A stretch of DNA of 64,000 nucleotides from positions 62,001-126,000 of the forward strand of contig CBDUGP010000006.1 of NCBI GenBank assembly GCA_965366625.1. The letters are read 5' to 3'. Shown piece after piece: positions 51,957-59,753 of this stretch. This DNA is from JAUIJL01 sp965366625. GTDB lineage: Bacteria > Acidobacteriota > Thermoanaerobaculia > Multivoradales > J023. Positions within the stretch are counted from its first letter, which is position 1. Each line of letters opens with the position of its first letter. The notes beneath the pieces were generated by a model. It was not told the origin of the DNA. It worked only from the letters and a program-made list of their open reading frames with translations, and searched no databases. The translations under genes were made by a program, and so were the position numbers.

Positions 51957-52026
51957 GGATTCCCCCAAATAAAGCTGCTCTCGGATAGCGTGACAGCGTC
52001 ATCACCGCTGGAGCGGGCCAAACACC

Positions 52027-52989
52027 TCACGATACGGATTCTTGGCTAGTGGCACGATCCAAAGAAACTCGATCTAATGATACTCGGTCCAAGGATACTA
52101 CAGGCCGATCTGCATCCAGATCCCGCTCCAACTGCTCCATGATCCCGTAGAGCTGCTCGCGAGTCACCTTTGAGCCCGGTCCGGCGGTTTCAACCCGCTC
52201 GAGTGCGGCGAAGGCCAACAACACCGGCAAAGCGTTGAATGCGATCAGCCCCCGCTCGGTTTTCGAGCCCTGGAGCAGGAGGATATATTCCGCCGCGGTC
52301 CGCAGATCTGCCCTGGCTAAATCAAAAACTTCGGAGCGCTCTGCCCCGGCCAAATAGGATCGCCCTTCAGTCGCGTCGAAGGCGGAGTCCTTGAGGATGT
52401 TGACCAATTGCTGGGCCTCGCCACAGCGTCGAGCGCGAATCCTCAAGTCGTCGGCCACTGCTTCCAGCTCGGGACGATCGAGAATGAAGAGTTCGGTCAG
52501 CATCTCTCCCACGATGCCGGCAACCACGTAGCAGTACTCCCTGAGGTCGTCGATGTCTTCGAGCTGCAACTCGCCGGTCTCGTCGGTGCGCTCGACATAT
52601 TCGACCATGCCCCTGGCGGTCCGGATCACATGCTCACGCACCAACGACTGGGCGCGTGGCTCAAGATCAAAGAAGGCTTCTAAAACCGCGGGAATCTCTC
52701 TCAGCAGCTCCTGATAGCCGTCGTGATCGATCGGCACTTCCAATGACCACTTCTGCGCCAATTCGGCGGTGTTTTCCGGGCTCCGATCCCCTTCCAAGAG
52801 CCGACAGAACGTGTCCAGAGCCTCGATCCGCCGGTCGTTCGACCAATCGGCAGCGTCTTCAAAAGTATCGGCGATCCGAAATAGCAGATAACCGAGCGTC
52901 ACCTGACGCCGAGTGGGCTCGGGCAACAGGGGAATCGACAGCGCGAAGGTCCGGCTCGTCTTGGTCAGCAGGTCGTCGAGATCAGCCAT
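52027..52989 (-). CDS. Squalene/phytoene synthase family protein
   Basis: A 320-residue trans-isoprenyl diphosphate head-to-head synthase. Both Mg-binding Asp motifs are present: FRIADTFEDAADW (DTFED) and LVNILKDSAFDATEG (DSAFD); SRTFALSIPLLP and REYCYVVAGIVGEMLTELF are also typical, the latter closer to squalene synthases (YCYxVAGxVG). Product squalene or phytoene cannot be set from this. The C-terminus is a 15-bp repeat product (SLDRVSLDRVSLDRA). Last gene of the isoprenoid operon, 114 bp after the IPK gene; an 18-bp repeat lies between them. Confidence 0.88.
   Translation of the reverse strand: MADLDDLLTKTSRTFALSIPLLPEPTRRQVTLGYLLFRIADTFEDAADWSNDRRIEALDTFCRLLEGDRSPENTAELAQKWSLEVPIDHDGYQELLREIPAVLEAFFDLEPRAQSLVREHVIRTARGMVEYVERTDETGELQLEDIDDLREYCYVVAGIVGEMLTELFILDRPELEAVADDLRIRARRCGEAQQLVNILKDSAFDATEGRSYLAGAERSEVFDLARADLRTAAEYILLLQGSKTERGLIAFNALPVLLAFAALERVETAGPGSKVTREQLYGIMEQLERDLDADRPVVSLDRVSLDRVSLDRATSQESVS
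52055..52099. repeat. 15-bp in-frame tandem repeat, 3 copies
   Basis: Three diverged 15-bp units (CGGTCCAAGGATACT and variants) at the 3' end of the squalene/phytoene synthase gene, encoding VSLDR units. Confidence 0.85.
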
Positions 52990-53016
52990 GGGCCTGGGAA
53001 ACGTCCGGTTGATTTG

Positions 53017-53070
53017 CTTGGGATGCCAGGTCTGCTTGGGATGCCAGGTCTGCTTGGGATGCCAGGTCTG
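53017..53070. repeat. 18-bp tandem repeat, 3 exact copies, intergenic
   Basis: CTTGGGATGCCAGGTCTG three times without a mismatch, in the 114-bp gap between the IPK gene and the squalene/phytoene synthase gene. It leaves the transcript with three identical leader units. It is not translated in an evident ORF. Confidence 0.97.
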
Positions 53071-53103
53071 TGGGTCTGGAAAAATTATGCATTTGCCGCA
53101 AAC

Positions 53104-53970
53104 TCAAGCTCGTCGGTGGGCGGCCACATGGGTGCCGGGAATTGCTCCCCCGACGAATTGGCCGGTGGCCAGATCACCGCGCAGGGCGGCGGCAAAAAGG
53201 CCGGGAGCGGTGCCGTCGAGAATCCAGGAATCGATCCCCAACCGTGCCAGCTCCCACGCCGTTCGGAGCCGCAAGAGCATACCACCGGTGACATCGATCC
53301 CGGCGGGCGCTTCGATCATCTTTTTCACCCGGGGCAGATTCTCACCGTCTACCCGCGGGATCGTTTTGCCGTCTCGATCGTAGATGCCCGCGGTTTCGCC
53401 CATCCAAAGCAAGCGCCGAACCACCAGACCTCGGCGAGCCAATCGGCCGACCAAGAAGCGCATCAACGCCTCGGTGGACGCAATCGAGACCCCCAGCTCG
53501 GAGTCCACCAACACATCACCGTAAGTCACGGGCAGCAACCCCTGCCCGAGCGCGGCGAAAAACGGGGTCAAATCCCCTCGGGAAGGACGCCCCGCCTTGG
53601 CCATCAACGCCGCGGACGGACAGAGAGTCCAAGCCGGATTGCCGGCCCGGATCAACGATTGGGTGACCAGCGCATGCAAGCGCGTAGCTTCGAATCGAAC
53701 CTCCATGGCCGACAAGAGCCCAGCGGGATCCGCTCTGAGGTCGGGTTGGCCCGTCAAACCCAGCCGATGGGCGGCGGCATGACCAAAAGAGCCGCTGCCG
53801 TGACCGAGCACGATCCGGGCGCTTTTACCTCCCGGGTCGCCTTTCTCGACACCCCGACGACCTTCCTTCAGCTCATCGCTCAGGCGATCGATCACCGACT
53901 GACGGGCATGACCCGGACGCCTTTTGTCGGTGATCAGGCTTCCGCCCCATTTGACCAGAATCAGCTCCAT
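53104..53970 (-). CDS. ipk: Isopentenyl phosphate kinase
   Basis: A 288-residue amino-acid-kinase-fold enzyme that phosphorylates isopentenyl phosphate to IPP. KWGGSLITDK at the N-terminus and GHGSGSFGHAAAHRLGL with the family's catalytic His are diagnostic, as are VTYGDVLVDSELGVSIAS and IDVTGGMLLRL. IPK is the last step of the alternative mevalonate pathway of archaea and of Roseiflexus-type Chloroflexi. It lies directly after the decarboxylase gene (19 bp) and its ATG has no strong RBS. Confidence 0.9.
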   Translation of the reverse strand: MELILVKWGGSLITDKRRPGHARQSVIDRLSDELKEGRRGVEKGDPGGKSARIVLGHGSGSFGHAAAHRLGLTGQPDLRADPAGLLSAMEVRFEATRLHALVTQSLIRAGNPAWTLCPSAALMAKAGRPSRGDLTPFFAALGQGLLPVTYGDVLVDSELGVSIASTEALMRFLVGRLARRGLVVRRLLWMGETAGIYDRDGKTIPRVDGENLPRVKKMIEAPAGIDVTGGMLLRLRTAWELARLGIDSWILDGTAPGLFAAALRGDLATGQFVGGAIPGTHVAAHRRA

Positions 53971-53989
53971 CGGTTGGACCGCGCCCCGT

Positions 53990-55009
53990 TCAAAGCAATG
54001 GCTCGGATTCGGTGAACGGACCCGCTCCTACGCCATCGCGGATGATTTCGAGCACACCGTCCAAGCCGTCCAGACGGGCGAACACGTCCGATTCCGAGGC
54101 CGGCTCGCAGATCACATGCACATTGGCGCCGGCGTCCATGGTAATCCACGCCTCTACCCCGTCGCGGCGAAGGCCACGCACGGCTTCGAGCACGGTCAAC
54201 GTCGCAGGTTTCCAATAGTGGATCGCCGGATTCGAGGTCATGGCCACGCAGTGGAGGTCGATGGCTTCCGCTTCGATCACCGGCCCAAGGGTCCTGAAGT
54301 CGCGATCTCGCAACGCCCGACGCACGGTTTCCAAACGTTTCGGTAGCTCCCGAAGGCGGGTGTCAAAATAGGGGCTGGTGCGCGCTCGACGGTGGCCGTC
54401 CAGGGACGAGACCTCCTTGTGGCCGCTCTCCACCACAGCGATGACATCACGTAGGTCCCAATGGTGGTGATCCCACAGCTGCTCGGCAAAGTTGCCGCCA
54501 CCGGACTCCGGCCACTGCACGTACCCCCCTAGGACGGATCGGGACGCGGAGCCCGAGCCGCTGGCCCGGGAAAGTTCCGAGCGAGCCGTGTCGTCGGCCG
54601 CTTCTCCAAGAGCTTCGATCACCGCAAGGGTCAGGGCCGAAAATCCGGACGCCGAGGACGCCAGCCCCGCCGCCGATGGAAAGCTGTTCTCCGTGGCGAC
54701 ACGGAAGGCGCCACCGCAGCCAAAATGGTCCCTAAGACGATCCAAATGGGCGGTGACCCGATCAGCGAACGACGGCGGCGCGATCTTGAATCCACCGCTG
54801 CCCTCCCGCCAACGCACCTCATGGGTTTCACCGTCGGTGAGATGCTCCACTGAGCACCGACTGTGGCAGGTGCGCAGGGTCATGGAAATCGACGCATTTT
54901 CGGGCACCACGCGGTCTAGGTCGCGCGCGCCCCAATATTTGATGAAGGCGATATTCGACGGCGAAACCACCGTCGCGAGCCGCTTGTCCGCCTGAGGATT
55001 CTTGGTCAA
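53990..55009 (-). CDS. mvaD: Mevalonate 5-(di)phosphate decarboxylase
   Basis: A 339-residue GHMP-fold decarboxylase. Motifs NIAFIKYWGARD, ENASISMTL, SGSGSASRSVLGGYVQW and WITMDAGANVHVICEP (the catalytic Asp and Asn) identify the diphosphomevalonate decarboxylase family. With IPK present and no phosphomevalonate kinase in the operon, the substrate may instead be mevalonate 5-phosphate, giving isopentenyl phosphate, as in Roseiflexus. The start is TTG at 55009, with AAGGA nine bases upstream, 11 bases after the mevalonate kinase stop. Confidence 0.9.
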   Translation of the reverse strand: MTKNPQADKRLATVVSPSNIAFIKYWGARDLDRVVPENASISMTLRTCHSRCSVEHLTDGETHEVRWREGSGGFKIAPPSFADRVTAHLDRLRDHFGCGGAFRVATENSFPSAAGLASSASGFSALTLAVIEALGEAADDTARSELSRASGSGSASRSVLGGYVQWPESGGGNFAEQLWDHHHWDLRDVIAVVESGHKEVSSLDGHRRARTSPYFDTRLRELPKRLETVRRALRDRDFRTLGPVIEAEAIDLHCVAMTSNPAIHYWKPATLTVLEAVRGLRRDGVEAWITMDAGANVHVICEPASESDVFARLDGLDGVLEIIRDGVGAGPFTESEPLL

Positions 55010-55020
55010 GGGATCGATCC

Positions 55021-56178
55021 TTATGGGCTAATGCGTCGCTCGATTCGAAGGCCCGGGGCTCCGAGCTTCAGGTCGAGGCGCTCTAGATGTTGTAAGACCG
55101 GAAGGTTGTCGAGCTTCTCCGGCTGGGGATGAAAAATTAAGAGTGAGCCGGCTCCCGGCCCGCTCAAGGCACCCGCACCGGAAATTTTGGCAGCGCCGCC
55201 GATGCTCTCCACGGCGCGAACGACTTCGGTTACCGAGGTGGGAACCACTCCGATGCCTTCCAACCAGGCTCCGAATCCTTGAATCAAGGCCAAGGCCCGA
55301 GCTTCGGCCGGCTGATCGGATGTCTGCAACAGTCCTCGGAACTCGCCCGTAAGGCCTGAGGCCTGGTCTAAGGCGTGATCAAAGGCAGCCGGATCCTCGT
55401 CTCGTAAGGCTCTTACCGCCGCCACCACCTCACCGGTGGATTGGCCTGGCGCCCCGGAATGGAAAATACGGAACCGGTCGATCAAGCCGGATTCCTTGAT
55501 TTTGATCGGCTCCATCTGCAGCCGACCCTGCCGCTTTTCAACCCAAAGGGCACCGCCGTGGATCACCGTGGTCGTGTCGATGCCCGAGGGCGCCCCGTGT
55601 TGCCGACGTTCCGCCTGCAACGCGAGACGGCCGACCAAATCATCGTCGGCGTCAGCGCCCAGCAGCTCGAGCAAAGCTCGAACTACCACCACCGAAGCCG
55701 CCGCCGAACTGCCGAAACCCGACCCTAAGGGAATTTCCGAATGCATATGAAGGCGTGCGTCCCTGGCCGGAAGCTTGCCCAAATGGAGCAGCGTTTCTCC
55801 CACCGCCACTCGAATCAAGTGGGCCGGATCGGAGCCGAGCACCGTCGGGAATGGGAAAGATTGCGGATCCTCGGACCACTTTTGCCAAGCTAATCGCCGA
55901 TCCTGGGCGTAAGTAGCGAGACGATGCCAGGACCATGTGTCCTGGACGTCGACTTGCGGCAAAGAAAGACTCAAGCACGGCTCAGGTCCACCTTGGGTCG
56001 CTGCCGAGACTTCCAGCTCGAGGTGCATTCGGCGATCGATCGCCGCCACGACCGCGGGACGTCCGTAAACCGCAGCATGCTCTCCCATCAGGATCGCTTT
56101 GCCCGGTGCGCTCACTCGGATGCTCAGAGCCTGGGACGAGGGCTGCTCATCCTCCCCGTGGCCGCTCGATTCAGACAC
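55021..56178 (-). CDS. mvk: Mevalonate kinase
   Basis: A 385-residue GHMP kinase that makes mevalonate 5-phosphate. SAPGKAILMGEHAAVYGRPAV at the N-terminus, EIPLGSGFGSSAAASVV (phosphate loop), GAPSGIDTTTVIHGG (catalytic Asp) and GAAKISGAGALSGPGAGSLL near the end are family motifs. Start is GTG at 56178, six bases after the HMG-CoA reductase stop, without a clear RBS, which fits translational coupling. Confidence 0.92.
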   Translation of the reverse strand: MSESSGHGEDEQPSSQALSIRVSAPGKAILMGEHAAVYGRPAVVAAIDRRMHLELEVSAATQGGPEPCLSLSLPQVDVQDTWSWHRLATYAQDRRLAWQKWSEDPQSFPFPTVLGSDPAHLIRVAVGETLLHLGKLPARDARLHMHSEIPLGSGFGSSAAASVVVVRALLELLGADADDDLVGRLALQAERRQHGAPSGIDTTTVIHGGALWVEKRQGRLQMEPIKIKESGLIDRFRIFHSGAPGQSTGEVVAAVRALRDEDPAAFDHALDQASGLTGEFRGLLQTSDQPAEARALALIQGFGAWLEGIGVVPTSVTEVVRAVESIGGAAKISGAGALSGPGAGSLLIFHPQPEKLDNLPVLQHLERLDLKLGAPGLRIERRISP

Positions 56179-56184
56179 GGTCGA

Positions 56185-57546
56185 TCAGCTGCGGGCACCG
56201 CTTCGGCCGAGCCGCTCATGGGCCCGAGCCAGATCACGGGAGGTCAGAGCAGCCATCAACGACAGCTCACCTGCCAACACCGAGGCGCCGAGGATCTCAG
56301 CCAAACGCATCACCGCATGCCCCGGACGCTCGCTATCCGCATGCACGCCGAGCATGTCGAGCGCCTCACGCTGGGTTGCCAATCCCGTGCCACCGCCCAC
56401 TGCGGCCAAGGGCACGTCGGGCAAATATACCGACGCTACAACCCCTTCGGGACCACGCTGCTCAATGCAGGTGACGCCTACAGACGCTTCACCCACCTGG
56501 GCGGGATCCTGGCCCGTGGCCAAGAAGAATGCCGCCAACATATTGGCGTAATGGGCGTTGAAACCCATCGAGCCGGCGGCGATTGAGCCGAGCAAATTCT
56601 TGCGATATTGAACCTCGACCAAAGCCCGCGCGTTGGTCTTGAGGACTTTTTCCAGCACGTGTTTGTCGAGCGAGACTTCGGCAAAAACCTTCTTGCCTCG
56701 ACCCTCTTGGAAATTGATGAACGAAGGTTTCTTGTCGACACAGTAGTTGCCCGACAGGGACACACATTCCACGCCGGTCTGGGGCTCGATGAAATCCTGG
56801 ATCACCCGGTCGCAAGCGATCGTGGCCATGTTCATGCCCATGGCATCGCCGGAATCGAAACGGAAACGAAGGAATACTGTAGTGCCCATGGCCTGGGTTC
56901 GAATGTCGATCAGGCGCAAGAAACGGCTATCTTCTTGCAAGCGATTCCTGATCTCGCCCTCGTGGTCTTGAATCCACTCCAAGAACTCAGTGGTCTGCAC
57001 GATTCCCGAGGTGCGGAACACCGGCGCCCGGGTAATGCCGACGTTCTCGACCCGAACCACCGCTCCACCGGCTTCGCGCAAGGCACGGCATCCCCGGTTG
57101 GTGGAAGCAATCAACGCGCCTTCACTGGTCGCCAGGGGCACCAGCAGCTCCTCGTCGTCCACGTACTGGCCGCGAATCCGCAGCGGCCCGATGACCCCCA
57201 TGGGGATTTGGGCGACACCGATCATATTTTCGCAATTTTGGGTCCCGGCGCGATCCGCGTCCAGGGAGTACTCGCCCATATTGTCGAGCTGGGTGCCCGT
57301 CTTCCGCTCCACGGCTTTGCGCCGAAGCTCCGCCTGTTCGCGTCCGGACATTTCCGGCGGCAATTGGTGGAATCGGACCCGGCCTTCTGCCATTTCTTCT
57401 ACCAACCGTTCTTTTTCGTCTACGGTCGGATTGTCGATCTCAGCGACGGCTGCACTTTGTAGGTGGCTCAAAACACTCTCCCGTTCTCTATCTTCTGGCC
57501 GATCGTCCTGTCGATGACATCGATCGGATCCCGAGTCGTCAAACAC
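56185..57546 (-). CDS. hmgA: HMG-CoA reductase
   Basis: A 453-residue enzyme reducing HMG-CoA to mevalonate, the committed step. ENMIGVAQIPMGVIGPL and LVPLATSEGALIAS, DAMGMNMATIACD, LSGNYCVDKKPSF (catalytic Asp/Lys region), NAHYANMLAAFFLATGQD with its Glu/His neighbourhood and LAAVGGGTGLATQ are class I motifs. There is no N-terminal membrane domain. The GTG at 57546 overlaps the IDI-2 gene by eight bases; the first 25 residues (RQDDRPEDRERE) are poorly conserved, so a later start is possible. Confidence 0.93.
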   Translation of the reverse strand: MFDDSGSDRCHRQDDRPEDRERESVLSHLQSAAVAEIDNPTVDEKERLVEEMAEGRVRFHQLPPEMSGREQAELRRKAVERKTGTQLDNMGEYSLDADRAGTQNCENMIGVAQIPMGVIGPLRIRGQYVDDEELLVPLATSEGALIASTNRGCRALREAGGAVVRVENVGITRAPVFRTSGIVQTTEFLEWIQDHEGEIRNRLQEDSRFLRLIDIRTQAMGTTVFLRFRFDSGDAMGMNMATIACDRVIQDFIEPQTGVECVSLSGNYCVDKKPSFINFQEGRGKKVFAEVSLDKHVLEKVLKTNARALVEVQYRKNLLGSIAAGSMGFNAHYANMLAAFFLATGQDPAQVGEASVGVTCIEQRGPEGVVASVYLPDVPLAAVGGGTGLATQREALDMLGVHADSERPGHAVMRLAEILGASVLAGELSLMAALTSRDLARAHERLGRSGARS

Positions 57547-58633
57547 GTTGGACCAAAGGCTTCGTCCGCAGGGCGGCGATATTCGCGCTGGCTGTACAGA
57601 ACATGGCGATCCGAAGCTCTTGGATAGTTTTTTGAATTTTGTCGTAAACCGCGTCCGCCGATTCCAAAGCTGCGGCGAGAAACGGCTGGGCCAAACCGAC
57701 TAGGCCGGCCCCCAAGGCAATGGCTTTGGCGGCGTCGACCCCGCTCCGAATTCCTCCGGAGCCGATCACGAACACGTCGTCGCCGAGACTCGCCAGTTGG
57801 CGAATGGAGTCCGGCGTCGGCACTCCCCAATCGGCGAATAGCTCGCCGAGGGGCACGTCCTCGGCCCGAGCAGCTTCAATACGTGCCCAGCTGGTGCCAC
57901 CGAGGCCGGCGGAATCAAAATAGCGGGCACCTACCTGATAGAGGGCCCGGCCCGTGGACGCGGAAAGCCCGCATCCGATTTCTTTGATGATCACCGGCAC
58001 GTGAAGATTTTCGACCACGTAGCCAACCTTGGGCACAAGGCCGGCAAAATTGCATTGCCCTTCGGGCTGCAAAGCCTCTTGCAAAGGGTTCAGGTGCAAA
58101 GCTAGGGCGTCCGCACCGACCATGTCCACGGCCCTGCGGCATTCGTCCAAGCCGAATCCGTAGTTCAGCTGCACCGCCCCCAGGTTTCCGAGCACCGGCA
58201 CGGTGGGTGCGAGATCTCGGACCACAAAGCTGGCTTCGGTATCGGGACGTTCAATGGCCTTGCGCTGGGAACCGACCCCCAACGCAATGCCCGCCCGCTC
58301 AGCCGCTTGCGCCAAATGCCGATTGATGCGCACCGCATCCCCGGTGCCGCCGGTCATGCAGGACACCAGCAATGGAGCTTTCAAAGTCTTGCCGAGGAAT
58401 TCCACCCGGGTATCGATCGCCGCCAGATCCAAGTCCGGCAGGGCGTCATGCTCAAAGGCCAGCTTGGAGAAAAATCCGGCATTCAGCTGAATTCGGCGGT
58501 CCATGGAAAGCTCGATATGTTCCAACTTGCGGTCGCGCTCGTCGGAGTCTGCTGCTGCCTGCTGGATGTCGATCGAGGATTCGAGGATAGTGGTCATCGC
58601 CTTAGGTGTCTCGGTAGGTATCTCGGAACTCAA
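57539..58633 (-). CDS. fni: Type 2 isopentenyl-diphosphate isomerase
   Basis: A 364-residue FMN- and NADPH-dependent enzyme that interconverts IPP and DMAPP. LVSCMTGGTGDAVRINRHLA, GVGSQRKAIE, LGNLGAVQLNYG, ALALHLNPLQEALQPEG, VIIKEIGCGLS and FVIGSGGIRSGVDAAKAIALGA are standard motifs. The frame begins with TTG at 58633 overlapping the regulator's stop (TTGA); the ATG at 58597 is the alternative. Position between the LytTR regulator and HMG-CoA reductase ties it to mevalonate flux. Confidence 0.93.
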   Translation of the reverse strand: MSSEIPTETPKAMTTILESSIDIQQAAADSDERDRKLEHIELSMDRRIQLNAGFFSKLAFEHDALPDLDLAAIDTRVEFLGKTLKAPLLVSCMTGGTGDAVRINRHLAQAAERAGIALGVGSQRKAIERPDTEASFVVRDLAPTVPVLGNLGAVQLNYGFGLDECRRAVDMVGADALALHLNPLQEALQPEGQCNFAGLVPKVGYVVENLHVPVIIKEIGCGLSASTGRALYQVGARYFDSAGLGGTSWARIEAARAEDVPLGELFADWGVPTPDSIRQLASLGDDVFVIGSGGIRSGVDAAKAIALGAGLVGLAQPFLAAALESADAVYDKIQKTIQELRIAMFCTASANIAALRTKPLVQRV

Positions 58634-59403
58634 ATGGAGCGGTCCAGAAGACCTTGAATCTTGTCGCGATAGCTACGGCTGAGGGTCAATCGCTGACCGC
58701 TGTGCAACACCACCAAATAGTCGCCGTGGAATTGCTGCTGGAGTTCCTTGATGCGCTCTACATTGACGATTGTCGATCGGTGGATGCGAATGAACTGCTC
58801 GGGATCCAAGCGCTCTTCCAAACGCCCCATGGTCTCCCGCAGCATGTGATTTTCCTTGCCGGCGTGCAGGCGGACGTAATTTCCCGCCGCGTCCACCCAA
58901 TCAATTTCTTCTGACTTTAGAAAAACCACCCGGCCGGACGACTTGATCACCAAGCGCTCGGGATATTTCGGCCGTTCTGTGCCCACATCCCGCAACAAGG
59001 ACATCAGCTGCTCTCGTACGTCGCCGCCCTGTTGGCGTTGGATGGCCTGGCGTGCACGATCGACCGATTCTTTGAATCGATCCCGATCAAAGGGTTTGAG
59101 CAAATAGTCGACCGCGTGGACATCGAAGGCCTTGAGCGCGTATTGATCGAAAGCCGTGGTGAACACGACTGTCGGAATCGCGTCTTGCTCCAGATTCTCG
59201 AGCACTTCGAAACCGTCCATTTCAGGCATCTGAACGTCTAAGAAGACAAGGTCCGGCTTTTCACTGTCGATTTTCTCTACCGCCTCGCGACCGTCCCGAC
59301 ATTCAGCGATAACCTCGATATCGAGCTCGTCTTCCAAAAAAGTTCGTACTTTCTCGCGCGCCAGTGGCTCGTCGTCTACGAGGATAGTTCGGATCGCCAA
59401 CAT
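58630..59403 (-). CDS. LytTR-family response regulator
   Basis: A 257-residue response regulator. The receiver (1-120) has TILVDDEPLAREKV, the phospho-acceptor Asp in PDLVFLDVQMPEMDG, VVFTTAFDQYA and YLLKPFDRDRF. Residues about 150-257 form a LytTR DNA-binding domain (FLKSEEIDWVDAAGNYVRLH, FIRIHRSTIVNVERIKEL). The ATG at 59403 has GGAGA four bases upstream; the frame is open to 59490. Its stop overlaps the IDI-2 start, so it heads the isoprenoid operon. No LytS-type kinase gene is adjacent; the divergent kinase at 59754 belongs with the OmpR-type regulator. Confidence 0.9.
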   Translation of the reverse strand: MLAIRTILVDDEPLAREKVRTFLEDELDIEVIAECRDGREAVEKIDSEKPDLVFLDVQMPEMDGFEVLENLEQDAIPTVVFTTAFDQYALKAFDVHAVDYLLKPFDRDRFKESVDRARQAIQRQQGGDVREQLMSLLRDVGTERPKYPERLVIKSSGRVVFLKSEEIDWVDAAGNYVRLHAGKENHMLRETMGRLEERLDPEQFIRIHRSTIVNVERIKELQQQFHGDYLVVLHSGQRLTLSRSYRDKIQGLLDRSI

Positions 59404-59753
59404 CTTCTCCAAAGTCGTTTGCAGGTCGTTTGCAGTCGAGTCGCCGGCAGGATCCGGCTGCACATTGATTATTTCGTCCACCCGCGGCAATGGATGTCAG
59501 GAAGTCGGATTGAACTGTCAGAAAAGAAATTCAATGTCACAATTCCGTCACAGCCCCAGGAGGAGTTCGGAAGCAGCACGCCAAAAAATCAGGCAATCCC
59601 TCTCAGATCCGCTTTTGAACCGCCTCTTGGCGTCGTCAGTCTTGACCGTCGATTCTTGACAGTGCTGTAGACTGAGCCCAGGGGAGCACCAGAGAGCCGG
59701 CAAAAATTCGGCCGAAGCTCTCGGATCCGAAACCGACGACTTGCACTCAAACC
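59404..59753. other. Divergent 350-bp regulatory region
   Basis: Between the LytTR regulator (minus) and the histidine kinase (plus). It contains a Pho-box-like direct repeat at 59534-59551 and, on the plus strand, TTGACC and TTGACA hexamers near 59640-59662 that could be -35 boxes; no strong -10 is visible. No ORF or RNA gene recognised. Confidence 0.5.
59534..59551 (+). promoter_or_regulatory. Pho-box-like direct repeat
   Basis: ATGTCACAATTCCGTCAC matches the E. coli PhoB consensus CTGTCATAAATCTGTCAC at 14 of 18 positions, with the same 11-bp repeat period. It lies about 200 bp upstream of the histidine kinase/OmpR pair and 130 bp upstream of the LytTR regulator. Confidence 0.5.

Noticed and set aside
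59505..59536. Inverted repeat ATTGAA..TTCAAT near the Pho-box-like site
   Set aside because: Only six bases per arm with a long spacer; too weak to call a site.
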